From assembly GCA_020740775.1 (NCBI GenBank), contig JAHEWK010000007.1, positions 3,216,790 to 3,280,789 on the forward strand: DNA of 64,000 nt, written 5' to 3'. Source of the DNA: Ilyonectria destructans (Eukaryota > Ascomycota > Sordariomycetes > Hypocreales > Nectriaceae). Positions 26,066-38,347 of this stretch are shown here, piece after piece; the first letter of the stretch is position 1; every line of letters starts with the position of its first letter. Made by a program: the position numbers and the translations under genes. The notes under the pieces were generated by a model. It did not search any database and was not told the DNA's origin. It worked only from the letters and a program-made list of their open reading frames with translations.

Positions 26066-28970
26066 AGTTTATAAATATATAACTTTATAATTTCTTTATA
26101 AAATTAAGCTTTAAGCTTTAAGCTTTAAAATATAGCTTAAAAATTCTAATAAAAATCCTATAATTATATACTAAAATACAGTATTAATAGCAATATTAAC
26201 ACTATATAACTAATCAGCCTAAATTAGCTTATTAATTTATCTAAGCTTTAAAATTAATTAATTTTAAAGTATTTACTATTTGAAATTAATATTACTTAAT
26301 AAGGAAAGTATCTATAAGAATAAATACAGTACTATAAGAAAGCTGGAATTTTAAGCTTTTTAGTGGTATATATATTATCTTAGTATAATAGCTAGATTTT
26401 AAGTAAATTATCTATAAAAAGGCTGAAACCCCCTGGGTAATTTCAAACTTAATATATATAATTATTACTATATTATATACTATTAATATACTATCTTATA
26501 CTATTTTATACTATTTACCTTTTATCTTTATATACTCTTTATCTTTATATTCTTTATTAAAATATCTCTTTTATAATAATATTACTTTATTTTACTATCT
26601 TATAACCTCTAATATTTAATAAGTATATTTAACTATTTTACTAATATAAACTTTAATTTATTTCTTAGAAATCTACTTTTAACTTACCTTATATTTTATA
26701 TAGAATAACTTAAGTATATAACTGTTATATTTTACTATATATATATTTTTTCCTTTAAATTACTAACTATTTACTAAGTATTTAATATAATAATAACTAT
26801 TAAGCTTATTATAAAATAACTAGATTTTTTAATTTTTAGCTTTTAAAATAAAAGCTTTAAATTAAGATTTCTAGAAATATATTAACTTAGAAAAAACTAA
26901 TAAGCTTAAGTTATATTTTATAAAGCTAATCTTATTAGTAATTATAGATTTCTATAATTAAAAAGAGGCTATTTTAAGTATAATTATTAAGTCTCTAACT
27001 TCTAGCTTTACTTTTATAGATATAATTATTAAAGCTGCTAATATAAAAATTAAACTAAAGAACTTTTACTTAATAATTAGCTAGATTTTAGCTTTTTAAG
27101 TATTTAATATAATAAGTCTTATAAAATAGAACTTATAACTTACAATATAATATACACTAACTATAAATATTAAAAATAGTAATATAAAAAGATAATAAAA
27201 GGTTTAATTATTATTTAAAATTAAATTAAAAAAAAGTATTTTAATTTCTTTATATTAATAGAATTACTATATTAAAAACTTCTAGTTAATTAAGTATAAA
27301 TATTATAAATTAAGTTTATATATATTTATAATAAAACAGTTTAAAAAGCTTTTTAATCTTTTTATAAACTTCTAATAAAATTACTTTTATATTATATTAT
27401 AATATATAAAGTAACTAGTAAATAGCTTACTTTTTAAGAAATTACAATTAACAAAGCTTAAATATTTTAGCTATAAAAATTAACTTAAATAAGTTAGTAA
27501 TTTAAAAACTGAATTAAGATTTTTAAAAATATATTTCTTAAGTTATAAATTAATATATAAAATATTCTAAAGATAGATAATATAATTAGAAATAACTTTT
27601 TAATTTATATAGTTATAATAGCTATTTACTAAGTAATTATAAATAGCTTAAATCTTTTATAATATTAAAAAATAGCTTTTAGAGCTTTTTATATTTAATA
27701 AAGCTATTATAGTAGGTTTTTAATAAGAAGCTATAAAAAAAAAGAAATAAAGTAATATTAATATTATAGATAATAAGTACTCTACCTACTTAAGTTATAA
27801 CTATCTTTTTTTAAAGTACTTCTATATATTTTCTATATTATAATATAGTAACTAAAAGCTAAATAAAGCTATAGAAATAATAATTAAAAAGTATATTATT
27901 TTATATTTTCTAAGATATTAAATAAATATATAACTTTAAAGTTACTTTAATAAAAACCTTTTATAATTAGAAATAAAGCTAATTCTAATTAATAGCTATA
28001 ATAATACTATAATAACTTTATAATCTATTAATAGTTTACTAATTAATCTCTAGCTATTTAATATTATATATTATAAAGTTTTTATATTAAACTTAATATT
28101 CTTTTTATAGCTAAAAGAATAGAAGTTTTAGTAAAATATAAAACTAAAATATAATTACTTATATAAAGCTAATAGCAGCTATTAAAATAACAGTAGGAAT
28201 TTTTAGATAAGAAAAATAACTTTAAGTTACTAAAGAAACTTAAAGCTACTACTAACTTAAATTATAATCTCTATAGTATAATAAGATCTTTATAATTTAA
28301 GTAGCAAACTGATAATATCTTACTGAGTAGTTAGCTAAAATTAAAAAGATTAAAATAATAAAAAGAAAAGTAAGTTTATTATCTCTAAATATCTATAAAT
28401 AAAAGTTATTAGAGGTTATAAAGTAGTAAAATAAGATAATATTATTATAAAAAAGATATTCTAATAAAGAATATAAAGTTAAGAGGTATATAAAGATAAA
28501 AGGTAGAGAGTATAAAATAGTATAAAATAGTATATTAATAGTATATTAATAGTATATATTATTATAATAATAATATAAAATAAGTCTGAAATTACCTAAA
28601 GAGTCTCAGTCTTTTTATAGATAATTTACTTAAAATCCAGCTATTATATTAAGATAATATATATACTATTAAAAAGCTTAAAATTCCAGCTTTATTATAA
28701 TACTGTATTTATTCTTATAGGTACTTTTCTTATTAAGTAATATTAATTTTAAATAGTATATACTTTAAAATTAATTAATTTAAAAGTACAGATAGATTAA
28801 TAAGCTAATTTAGGCTGATTAATTATATAGTGTTAATATTACTATTAATACTATATTTTAATATATAATTATAGAACTTTTTATAGAATTCTTAAGCTAT
28901 ATTTTAAAGCTTAAAGCTTAAAGTTTAATTTTATATAGAAGTTATAAAGTTATATATTTATAGACTTTAA
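26066..28970. mobile_element. element with very long (about 550 bp) terminal inverted repeats, RIP-mutated
   Basis: The sequence at about 26,066-26,620 reappears inverted at about 28,390-28,970. Landmarks in both arms are the triple AAGCTTTAAGCTTTAA run, CAGCCTAAATTAGCTTATTAAT, AAGCTGGAATTTTAAGC and the TAACCTCTAATA string. About 1.8 kb of AT-rich sequence without open frames lies between. It could be a DNA transposon with long ends (Mutator-like or foldback class) or two inverted copies of one repeat. I cannot read a transposase in the interior. Confidence 0.65.
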
Positions 28971-29151
28971 TATTAATTAATTTCTTAACTTATAATTACT
29001 AAATTATATTTACTTTCTCTTTTTTATATCTTTATCTATTATTTTAATCTTTATAAATATAAATAGTATTTTAAATTAAATAGCTAGAATCTAGCTATTA
29101 AAAGCTATTTATAAATATATATAATAAGAATCTTAACTTTTAATATTTAGT

Positions 29152-30257
29152 TTTTTTTAGCTCTACTTAATATTATTAGATAGATTAAAGCTATATAGCA
29201 TTCTTAAATAGTAAAGATAAATAGTAAGTACTATATTTAATACTAATAGATATAGTAGCTAAATAATAAGGTTATTATATATTAATCTTTACTTTAAGCT
29301 TTAATTTAACTCTTTTAACTTTAATTTTACTATCTATAGATAATAAAGTTAATTAATAACCCTATTATTTATAGTTAATAACCTTACTATCTGCAGTTAA
29401 TAACCTTAAGATAGAAACCTTATTCTAAATAATAAGATATAAAAGAGATTAATATCTTCTATTATTAAGAGACTAACTTCCCTTCTAATAATTATTCTAT
29501 CTTAATAACTTTTATTATATTAACTATTATTCATAAAGCTCTTATTAATAATAACCCTATATATTAAAGATATAAAACCGGATTCCAATATAATACCGGA
29601 TTCCAATATAATACCGGATTCCTTTAGAATCTATAAAACGAAATAGAAAGAGATAAATTAAATACCCACTAAAAATTCCTCTAGGAAAACAGCCTATTCA
29701 GCCTCTTACTATACTATTTAAAACGCCTAGATATAAGCTAACGGATTATATTAGCTATTTTTAGATACAGCTTATTTCTTAACAATAGAAATAGAGTTAA
29801 TTTATAAGGAAATCCAGTTATCGGTATTAATATTATCTATATCTAGAGAGAGAAGGCCGCACTATACAATTTAGCTGAAGATATTGAAAATAGCAATAAT
29901 AAAAGGGGCTAAAAGTTTATTAAGGAAATTGGCAGTAAGGTATATAAGCTCTAGTTCTAGGAGCTATTAGGTTGTATTAAGCTGGTATAGATACTAGCTA
30001 CTTAGGGTGCTAGCTAGAGGGCGGATTTAAATAACTTGGGTTATTATAGGCGTTAGAGATTTTAGGGCGTTAGGTTGGGTTATGGGATTTATAGGTTTAG
30101 ATATTAAGGTTAGAATAGCTGGAGGTTGAAAAAGTTAGATAGAATTCTAATAGAAGAAGAAAAAAAGCAGCTTAAAACCTAAACTTAGGCTTTAGTAACT
30201 GTAATATATATAATAAAAATATAGTAAATTTAAATATTAGGTTTCCTTATTAAGGGC
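29152..30257 (+). repeat. dispersed repeat A, copy 2 (partly protected from RIP)
   Basis: Second copy of the repeat at 9,490-10,546. Between about 29,560 and 30,150 it retains CpG and C/G bases lost from copy 1, for example GCCGCACTATAC and GGCGTTAGAGATTTTAGGGCG. It also contains a run of 18-bp tandem units absent from copy 1. No protein family was recognised in any frame. Confidence 0.7.
29577..29632 (+). repeat. tandem array, 3 copies of an 18-bp unit
   Basis: The unit ACCGGATTCCAATATAAT occurs twice perfectly and a third time as ACCGGATTCCTTTAGAAT. The units keep CCGG, so they have escaped the C-to-T conversion of the surrounding block. Three units are too few to suggest any role beyond a minisatellite. 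Confidence 0.85.
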
Positions 30258-33060
30258 TTAACTTTTAATATAAGAACTTAAATAAAAATATAATATAATA
30301 TATAATTAATTAAAATTAATAACTTTACTTTTTTCTAAATATTTTAATAATAATCTAATAGATTCTTAAGTTATAACTAGCCTTATTATATATTTTATAT
30401 TATCTTTCTCTTATTAATACTTATTTTTCTTAATTATTACTTTTTAATAATTTAGCTACTATTTATATATTAATATCTTTCTAATTAATTTTATTTTTTT
30501 CTTTATTTATAGTTATCTTCTCTTTATTATATAAGCAGTTTTCTTTTATACCTTTTATTAAAAGTCTTATTTATCTATTAAAATATTTAAACTTTAAATT
30601 TTAATAATATTATCTAATAGATAATTACTTTTATTTCCTTAGAAAATAACTTTAATATCTTAATAATAAATACTAAAAAGCTAATTTAATACCTTTTAAT
30701 TTATCTTTTAAGATATTTTAATTATAAGCTGAATTTAAATACTATCTTTAGTATCTTAAAAATCTAAAGATTAAAGAGATTAGCCTTTTTATTAACTTAT
30801 ATTAAAGTTTATAGCTATATATTAAGCTTAAATATTATAGTTTTTAAATCTAAAGAAATAATTTAGTACTTTTAAACTTTCTTTTAATATTATCTTTTAT
30901 TATAGCAGCTTAATATACAGTATAAAAGGTTATAAAAAAGTCAGTTTTTAAAATATAAGTTATTAAGTATTAAATTAGATATTTAATTTCTTAATAATAT
31001 ACCTTTTTAAGCTGCTTAAAGCACTTAATATTAAGAAGCTAAAGTAAATAAAATTAATAAGATAGTATATATAATATAATAATATATTTATTTTTATAAT
31101 ATTTCTTAAAATTAACTATATAATAACTTTTATATCTATTAAGAATTAAAATATAATAGTAACTACTTAATTAGGCTTTAATATACTAATTAAAATACTT
31201 AAGCTATTTAAAACTAATTTTATTATTAATTTAGCTATTTTAAGTTATTAGAATAGCCTAATTACTCAGCCTTTTTTATTACTTAAATAATTATAACTTA
31301 TTTTTAATTTTTAAGCTAAATTAATTTTAAGTTTCTATATCTTTTTTTATTTATAATAATTATTTTACTTATAATAAAGCTTATTATAAAGCTAATCTTA
31401 TTAAAGTTATAGATATTAATAAAAGTAATATTATATTTTATAATTATATTTTTATAAGTCTATACTAATTATAAATAATAGTTAGATTTTTATATTTAGC
31501 TTTCTAATAGTTATATTTACAAAAAGAAATATCTTAAAGTTAGATTATTACTTAATAAAGTTAGAAACTTAATACTTACTAATAGATAATATCTTATAGT
31601 TAGTAAGTAGTTAATTAGCTATTTCTTTAATATTATCTAACTGTAGGAGAAATTCTTATAAATTTAAGTTATTTTAAAAAGCTTTAAAAGTACAAAGAAT
31701 ATTTACCTTATTATTAAACTCTAATATTATTAGTTATTAAAAAATAAATAATAAGATAAAAAGATAAGAAATTAAGAAAATTTTATTATATATACTTACT
31801 TATTATATATATTATATATATTATATATAATAGAACTTAAAGTTAATAAGATATTTTTATAACTTTTTAGAATTTTTATTAAACTTAAATAGCTAGTTAA
31901 ACTAATAGTTTCTTTAATATTATAAATATAAGTAATAGTAGCTAGGTATTTATAACTTATAAGTTAAGCTACTTATTACTTTTAATTATTTTAAATTTAA
32001 GCTAATTTTATAATAAGTTCTATAATATATTATTTTATAGTAGTAACTATTATATTTATAGTAGGATTACTTAGTAGTATTTAAACTTAAGTATATAGTT
32101 ATTTAAATTATTTATTTTTAAATCTTTACTTTTTAGTATATACTTTATTAATATATTAGTAAAGAATTATAAAGTCTATAAGATTCTGAAAAAGTTAGAT
32201 ATTATTTTTATAGAGTTTTACAGTCTCTATATAAAGCTTTATAACTTTCTTTTTATCTTAAAGTTACTTATATATTTATTACTATCTTAATCCTTAGGAG
32301 GTATTAGGTTTTTACCCTTAGATAATATACTAGTAGAAGATATAGTATATACTATTATATATTTTATTCTTATTTAATAGTAATATAAATATCTATCTAA
32401 ATAAGAGCTATTAATATATAATAGTTATATCTAAAGTCTAGCTTATATAGATATAAATAAGCTTAAATAAGATACTTTAGAAATAGATTAAAGTTTATAT
32501 TAGTAAGATAGAAAGGTATATTATATTACTAGATATTAATTAATATATTATATTAGGTGATAGTTAATATATAATAATATATAGCAGTTAGAGCAGATTA
32601 AAGTAATAAAGTTTCAATATTTCCTTTATAGCTAAAAAGCTACTTACACTAAATATACACTCTTTAAGCAGCTATATAATTATATAATATAGTTAGATTA
32701 TCTAAATTATCTTATAATCTTAGTAATCCACTATCTCTAGATTATTTAGATTATTTAATAACTCTAATAATCCTATGGTAATAGGTGGGAAAAGATAGAG
32801 TTATACTGTATATCAGTATATATAATAGAGTTAGAATTTAATTTATTATAGATTGTAATAATAAGAATAAAGATATTATATTTAAAATCCTTAAGCTTTT
32901 AGCTTTATAATTATATATATTTTACTAATAAGCTTATCTTTTCTATATATTATAACTTTAGTTAACTTATATTAAGAAATATAAGGATAAGAACAGAAAT
33001 ACAGAGTTATAATTAAGTTTAGGTTTCTTAAAACTGCTGTTATATACATTCCTATCTAGC
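30258..33060. repeat. RIP-degenerated AT-rich block
   Basis: This stretch has no open frames and very high TpA. The 27-bp string starting CTAAATAAGAGCTATTAATA at 32,397 is identical to the one just inside the gypsy 5' LTR at 25,413, so part of this block (about 32,400 onward) may be another LTR element with the same primer-binding context. Composition returns to normal around 33,060. Confidence 0.65.
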
Positions 33061-33412
33061 TACTGTAAACTGTCTATTTCACCAGTTAAATTAGATAGCT
33101 GGTTAGATAGCAATCCCTTTATAAAAGCTAATATTACGGCTCAAGTTAGGATCAGGCAGTTACCAACAGCAGAACCACAACATACCCACTTTTTCACATA
33201 ATATGAAATCCCAAACTCACCCCATATAAGTAAGCCAGAACATATAGCTCACTTGCCTACAATAAGCTACAGGACTGGACTTACTTTTACCTAGTAAGTC
33301 CAACTAAGCACCCTTAGTATATATACATATTCATTCAGCATTTTTATAGATGGATAACCTCGCCAGCGAAGACTTTGTGATATTTACTATATTATCCTTA
33401 AAGTTAGCTACT
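33061..33412. other. 3' flank of the P450 gene, no gene seen
   Basis: GC-normal non-coding sequence. It contains a perfect 9-bp hairpin (TGGACTTAC with GTAAGTCCA) near 33,277-33,303. A 32-codon plus-strand frame at 33,350-33,448 is antisense to the P450 C-terminal coding sequence and is not counted as a gene. Confidence 0.5.
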
Positions 33413-35190
33413 TTAAAGATAGTCTCTCAGCACTTTAGCGTCTTCTAAGACGCCGGCTGTCTCTGCCTCTCGTATAATTAAATCTTCATAATCTTTACTT
33501 CTTAAGGATACTGCCACTGGGAAAGGTTCACCAGTTGCCTCAAGATTCAGGAGCTCCGGGTTATATGGCCCATTCTATAGCATGTTAGTCTGTACTCCGG
33601 ACCAGCTTTTGCTAAGGATAGAGGGATCTCTTACAGCTTTGTAATCAACACTCTGGACCAACCTTGCAATGTTGACAAATAAACTCCTCTGTGCCAAGCG
33701 GTATCCAATGCATACGCGCCGTCCGCCCCCGAATGCCCACAACCCATGAATAATATCATTCTCATGTCCGTTCAGCCACCGCTCAGGTTTGAAAGCCTGT
33801 GGGTTCTCACATTCCTCTGCCAGTGCTATACAGTTAATCCAGAACCCGACCCCTGCAGGGAAAAGGTACCCATCGAACTCGATATCTCGGGAGGCGGCGT
33901 GATCAGGGGGAAAGGCGAAGATAGACCTCCACCTCAATACCTCCTTAGCCATGGCGCAAATATAACCAAGGTCGTCCATATCTGCCAGTGTGGGGAGGCG
34001 AGCGTTTTTCCCAACACCGCAAACCCGGTCAACTTCGGCTCTGGCTCTCTGGAAAACGTCAGGGTGCTCTAGTGCCGCCATAATCATAATATTCAACGCT
34101 CCTCGGGTCGTGTCGCTGCCAGCCTCGATTATCTGCATTGCGACATACATGCAGTCGTCGTCATCGCTAGTAAACTTACTATCGGGATGAAGGAGGCTGT
34201 CTCGTATAAAAGACGGGGGTGCTATTCCTTGGTCAACCTTTTCCCGAGCCTGCACCCACCACTTCCGACTGACGTCGTAGCTCCACTGTCCCAGCCTCTC
34301 CCAATATGGGAGCCAAGGCTGGAGGATTCTTGGCAGCCGGTCAAGTACCGGATACCAGTCAACAATACTCGTTGAAATACTGCCGGTGAACAGAGTAACC
34401 ACATTCTGCAAGTCGTCCAGATCTTTTGTCGATTTATTCAGGCGCTCGCCCAGCACAATGCGATGGATGACCGAGTTCGCGTACCGGTAGTGATGTTTAT
34501 ACCATAGAGCGGGCTTAATGACATACTCAGCCATCATTTGTGTGCTCTCTAATTCCTGCCAGTCGCCATACTGTTTCAGGGAGGAACCGCTGGCAAGAAG
34601 AGGGTGCGCTACACGTCGTCGCTCGGCCCACTGCTCCTGGGGCAAGAGTAGGGAGCGTCTATCCCGACTCAGGACTCTGCTCGAGATCGGCATTGGTGTA
34701 CGCTCATTCGTAGCACTTCCGCGCTTAACTATGAGCTCATGGACGACTCGGTGGCTGTTGAGGAGAACGATGGTCTTGGACCCAATGTGTAACGTCGTCA
34801 TCTCTCCGAACTTGGACATATCTCTGAGCTTCAAAAGTTGTCAGGCCTCGCGATTTTAACAGGGTGGTATCCACTTACGTTTTTATAAAACGGATCCTTT
34901 CTGAAGGACTGAGCCATAAGCAAATTGCCGATGATAGGATAACCAGATGGTCCAGGAGGCAACCGTGGCTTCCTTCCTGTCTGGGTTTTCCGCTTCCCAA
35001 CTGGTCTGAGGAGTGCGGCGAGTATCATAAAGAGGGCGGAGAAAACAATGAATGCCATTGCAAAACTGAAGACGGGAGACTGGCGAAGTTGCTCTAACAT
35101 GATGGCGGTTGACGGCTGCGAGCGCGATAACACGACCAGGACAAAGAGCAGGGTTGAGTGATGAGTGACTTGAAAAGCAGATTCAACCAT
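33413..35190 (-). pseudogene. cytochrome P450 monooxygenase with a premature stop
   Basis: A haem-thiolate monooxygenase of the ER membrane. There are two exons, 35,190-34,879 and 34,828 onward, with a 50-nt GTAAGT-AG intron. The protein has an N-terminal hydrophobic anchor, the hinge LPPGPSGYPIIGN, I-helix AGSDTT (340-345), ExxR (EVLR, 400-403), PERW and the haem loop FGGGRRVCIG with Cys at about 477. The open frame stops at TAG (33,577-33,575), giving 521 aa from the ATG at 35,190 or 491 aa from the ATG at 35,100. In the same frame 53 more codons follow, including GEPFPVAVSLRSKDYEDL and ending DYL-TAA at 33,413, which is a normal P450 C-terminus. The TAG fits a CAG-to-TAG or TGG-to-TAG RIP-type change. 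It is divergent from the BVMO gene. A truncated but partly active protein cannot be excluded. Confidence 0.85.
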
Positions 35191-36215
35191 TAATATATTC
35201 TTCGCCTTCTCCAAACTTCAAGTGCAGAGCTTCACATGGTCGTAGCCGGATGCATTCCGGTAGCGATTCCCGACACCGGAAATCACCCGACGAATCAGGA
35301 CCCAGGCTCCAAAAGGATTGGCAGAGTTACCTGTGCACCAGAGCCGGAGTGATTTCACCTCGGCCCCGATCAGGTACGTCATTGACACATGACCGAGGCC
35401 TTCAGCAAGACCCATTGCACGTGTGTGTGGTTCAGATAAACTATCGAGGGTTACTCCGTCGAGCTTCCGAGATTTGTCTAGGTTCCGTGTGGCACAGCAG
35501 CATTGCTGGGAGATGATCGCATGCAGCTTCGCGGGGTCGGGCCTGTTCACGCTCATGTACAGGCCGCAAAGGTAACAAAGGTTGATTTGCGTAACTTGTC
35601 TCGCATGTATTCCGCCAGCAACTGCCCAGCTAATTGGTTCATGCAGCGTTCACCTTTGTTACCCTTGCGACCTTCTACGTCGGATGTGGAGAATTGGTCA
35701 ATTTTTAGCAGCGATGGTCAGCTGAAACGCCGAATCGCTCTCTGCACCAACCGTGCGGTATGTCCAGCGGGGTGAATAGGCATTTCCTTCCTCCGAGACA
35801 ACCAACACAGGGCGAGTTGCAGAGTTTCGATGGGGGAGACCAACCGACCCGCCGTCCACCTAGCCGAGGTCTCAAGCTCCTACGCGTATTCCGGTCAAGA
35901 CCAATGAGAAAATAACATGCCGTGGTTGGGCGTTCATGGCAGTAGCGTCGTTCCGAGATCTCCACAGCCCTAATTCCGAGCCAAGCTCAGCCGAGACCAC
36001 GGAGCTCTTCCGGTCGACCCAATCATCGACCAAACCATCGACCACGATCCCCGAGTTCTTGGTATTGACGGCTAAACAAGACATGATGCCGAGTCAGAGG
36101 GCTATTGAATGTAAAATGGTTCTTATTTATAGTATGATGGCAAGAGGTATTGTGTCGCTCGTCCCATCACCTTTGCTTCAGCTTCACATCCATCACTACC
36201 TCTACGCCGCTCATC
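35191..36215. promoter_or_regulatory. shared divergent promoter of P450 and BVMO
   Basis: A 1.0-kb intergenic region between oppositely oriented genes. It holds a perfect 12-bp inverted repeat, GGTAACAAAGGT at 35,571-35,582 and ACCTTTGTTACC at 35,652-35,663, whose arms are 69 nt apart; this is a candidate operator. A TATA-like TTATTTATAG lies at 36,123-36,132, about 85 nt before the BVMO start. No gene is supported inside; the open frames here have no recognisable content. Confidence 0.55.
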
Positions 36216-38104
36216 ATGGCCACAAACCCCCGCAATGAACCAAGCTACAGCCGGTTTGCCTGTATCGGTACCGGTTTCTCAGGCATCGCGCTGGGGGCAA
36301 CGCTAAGGCGATGGTATGACATGGACGACATTCAGTACTTCGAGCGACACGACAAACTGGGAGGCACATGGTGGGTAAACCAGTATCCAGGTCAGACCTA
36401 ACCCCACGTATGCCCTTAGATGCTGGAATAACTCAGATATCCCTACTTATAGGATGCGCATGCGATATTCCCAGCGCCCTGTATAGCTTCTCTTTCGAGC
36501 CGAATGCGGAGTGGTCCAGGGTTCTACCACCCAGGGAGGAGCTCGCAGAGTATCTCAACAAAGTTGCCCACAAGTACCATCTCGTCGAGAAGATGCGATT
36601 CGGTGTTAATGTTGACAGATGCGAGTGGGACGAGGAGAGGGGCCGCTGGCGTTTAACTATCCGCCATGGCAACACTGGGAGCACATATCTCCACGACTGC
36701 CAGTTTCTCTTCTCCGGGACTGGGCAGCTAGTCACTCCTCGCGAACTCGACGTTCCCGGTGTGGAAAATTTCAAGGGTCACATATTCCACTCGGCAAGAT
36801 GGAGGGATGATGTGGATCTCCAAGGCAAGAACGTCGTCTTGTTTGGGAACGGATGCACAGCTGCTCAGATTGTGCCGAGCATTGTGGGCAAGACCAAGCA
36901 CCTAACGCAGATTGTTCGGTCTAAGCACTGGATCATGCCCCCAGTCGACAAAATCATCCCGGGCTGGCTACGATGGCAACTCAAGTACATTCCGGGCGCT
37001 ACAGCCTTGCAGAGACTCGTGACTTTTCTCGCATTGGAGAACGAACTACGGGGGTTCTATATGACTGCCGCAGGGCGTATGTTCCGTCACAGCCAACGGA
37101 AGGTTTCCGAGGGCTATATGAGGGAGACAGCACCGAAAAAGTACCACGATTTATTGATCCCTGACTTTGAGGTCGGGTGCAAGCGCCGCATCTTCGATTC
37201 GGGTTACCTCGAGAGCTTACACTCGAAAAACCTGACTCTCATAAATGATAAGGCTGTCGAGATTGTGCCGGAAGGACTTCGAACACAGGGCGGTGACGTT
37301 ATCCCAGCGGACGTTATTGTCCTTGCCAATGGGTTTATGACCAACAGTTTCCTTGGAGGATTGGAGATTATGGGCAGAGGAGGGAAGACAGTTGAGGAGC
37401 ACTGGGACGAATTCGGGGGCCCTGAGGCCTACAACTGCTCAGCCATGAGTGGATTCCCCAATTTCTTCCTACTTCTCGGTGAGTTGCTACGTATAGGAGG
37501 TCACCCACAGAGCGCCAAGGCAGAACTGACCCTTCTGGAAGGCCCAAACGCGGCAACTGGCCATACATCTGCCATCATGGCGGCGGAAAACTCAGTCAAC
37601 TATGCGTTGCGCATGATCAAGCCCCTCCTCGACGGAAAGGCAGATATACTCAATGTCAAGCAGGAAGCCGAGCAGAAGTACTCGGATAGATTGCAGGCCG
37701 ACTTGCTGAATACGGTGTGGTTCTCTGGTTGCCGGAGCTGGTATCTCAAAGACACAGAAGGCGGCAAGCGATGGAATGCCATGAGCTACCCGTACTCTCA
37801 GGCGTACTTCTGGTATTCTAGCCTGTTTCCCGTCTGGAGTGACTGGGAGTTTACTGTAAGTCCTCCTGTTTACTCGCGTCACGTCTAAGGTAGTCTTGGC
37901 TAAGAGCTGATTGTATAGGGGAAAATCCGACTAGGCAGCCGCTCAGGGCGTAAGATGCATGTCCGGACAACCTTTACAGTTCTAGCATTCATTGCGGGGC
38001 TGCTCTCTCTGGTACTCCGGTATCAAGGTATCGAAGGAGCCTTCGTGGAAAAGACCCTATCGGGTCTTCTATCATTGGATTCTTTAAGGCTGACGTTGAA
38101 GTGA
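36216..38104 (+). CDS. Baeyer-Villiger flavin monooxygenase (class B), C-terminal membrane anchor
   Basis: An FAD- and NADPH-dependent enzyme that inserts oxygen next to a carbonyl, turning ketones into esters or lactones. Four exons (36,216-36,390, 36,453-37,478, 37,542-37,855, 37,919-38,104) join to 566 aa; the introns are 62, 63 and 63 nt with GT-AG ends. The FAD fold has GTGFSG (18-23). GGTWW and the conserved NQYPG-CxCD box span the first exon junction. The BVMO fingerprint is FKGHIFHSARW (165-175), followed by R where P or D is usual. The NADPH fold is GNGCTA (190-195), then VLANGF and GPNAATGH. The last exon adds a hydrophobic segment (about 523-540), suggesting attachment to the ER. 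The second intron is open in frame, so an unspliced reading would not reveal it. All parts look intact. Confidence 0.92.
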
Positions 38105-38347
38105 ACGTCTGATTACCCTTGGCACAGACCGGATAGGAAACTGTAAAGTTTGGCCCCCTGCCTATTTTAAGCTGTTCAATTGTTTCTCTTTTATTAGTAA
38201 GGCACTGTTTCTATTATAGCAAGTCTTTTTTATAACTATTTAAATTGGCTAAGAAATATAACAATTGCCTTTTTAATATTATAATTATAAAGGTTTCTTT
38301 AAATATATTAAAGATCATAACTATAACAGTTAGTTATATTAAACTTC
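38105..38347. repeat. short AT-rich insertion
   Basis: About 180 nt of AT-rich, TpA-rich sequence (38,160-38,345) between the BVMO stop and the transposase relic. It is probably the RIP-mutated 5' part of the same DNA transposon. No gene. Confidence 0.55.

Noticed and set aside
29577..29632. CRISPR-like tandem units
   Set aside because: Three contiguous units without spacers in a eukaryotic genome; a minisatellite.
33350..33448. Plus-strand 32-codon ATG frame with a TATA-like string upstream
   Set aside because: It is antisense to the conserved C-terminal coding sequence of the P450, which explains its openness.
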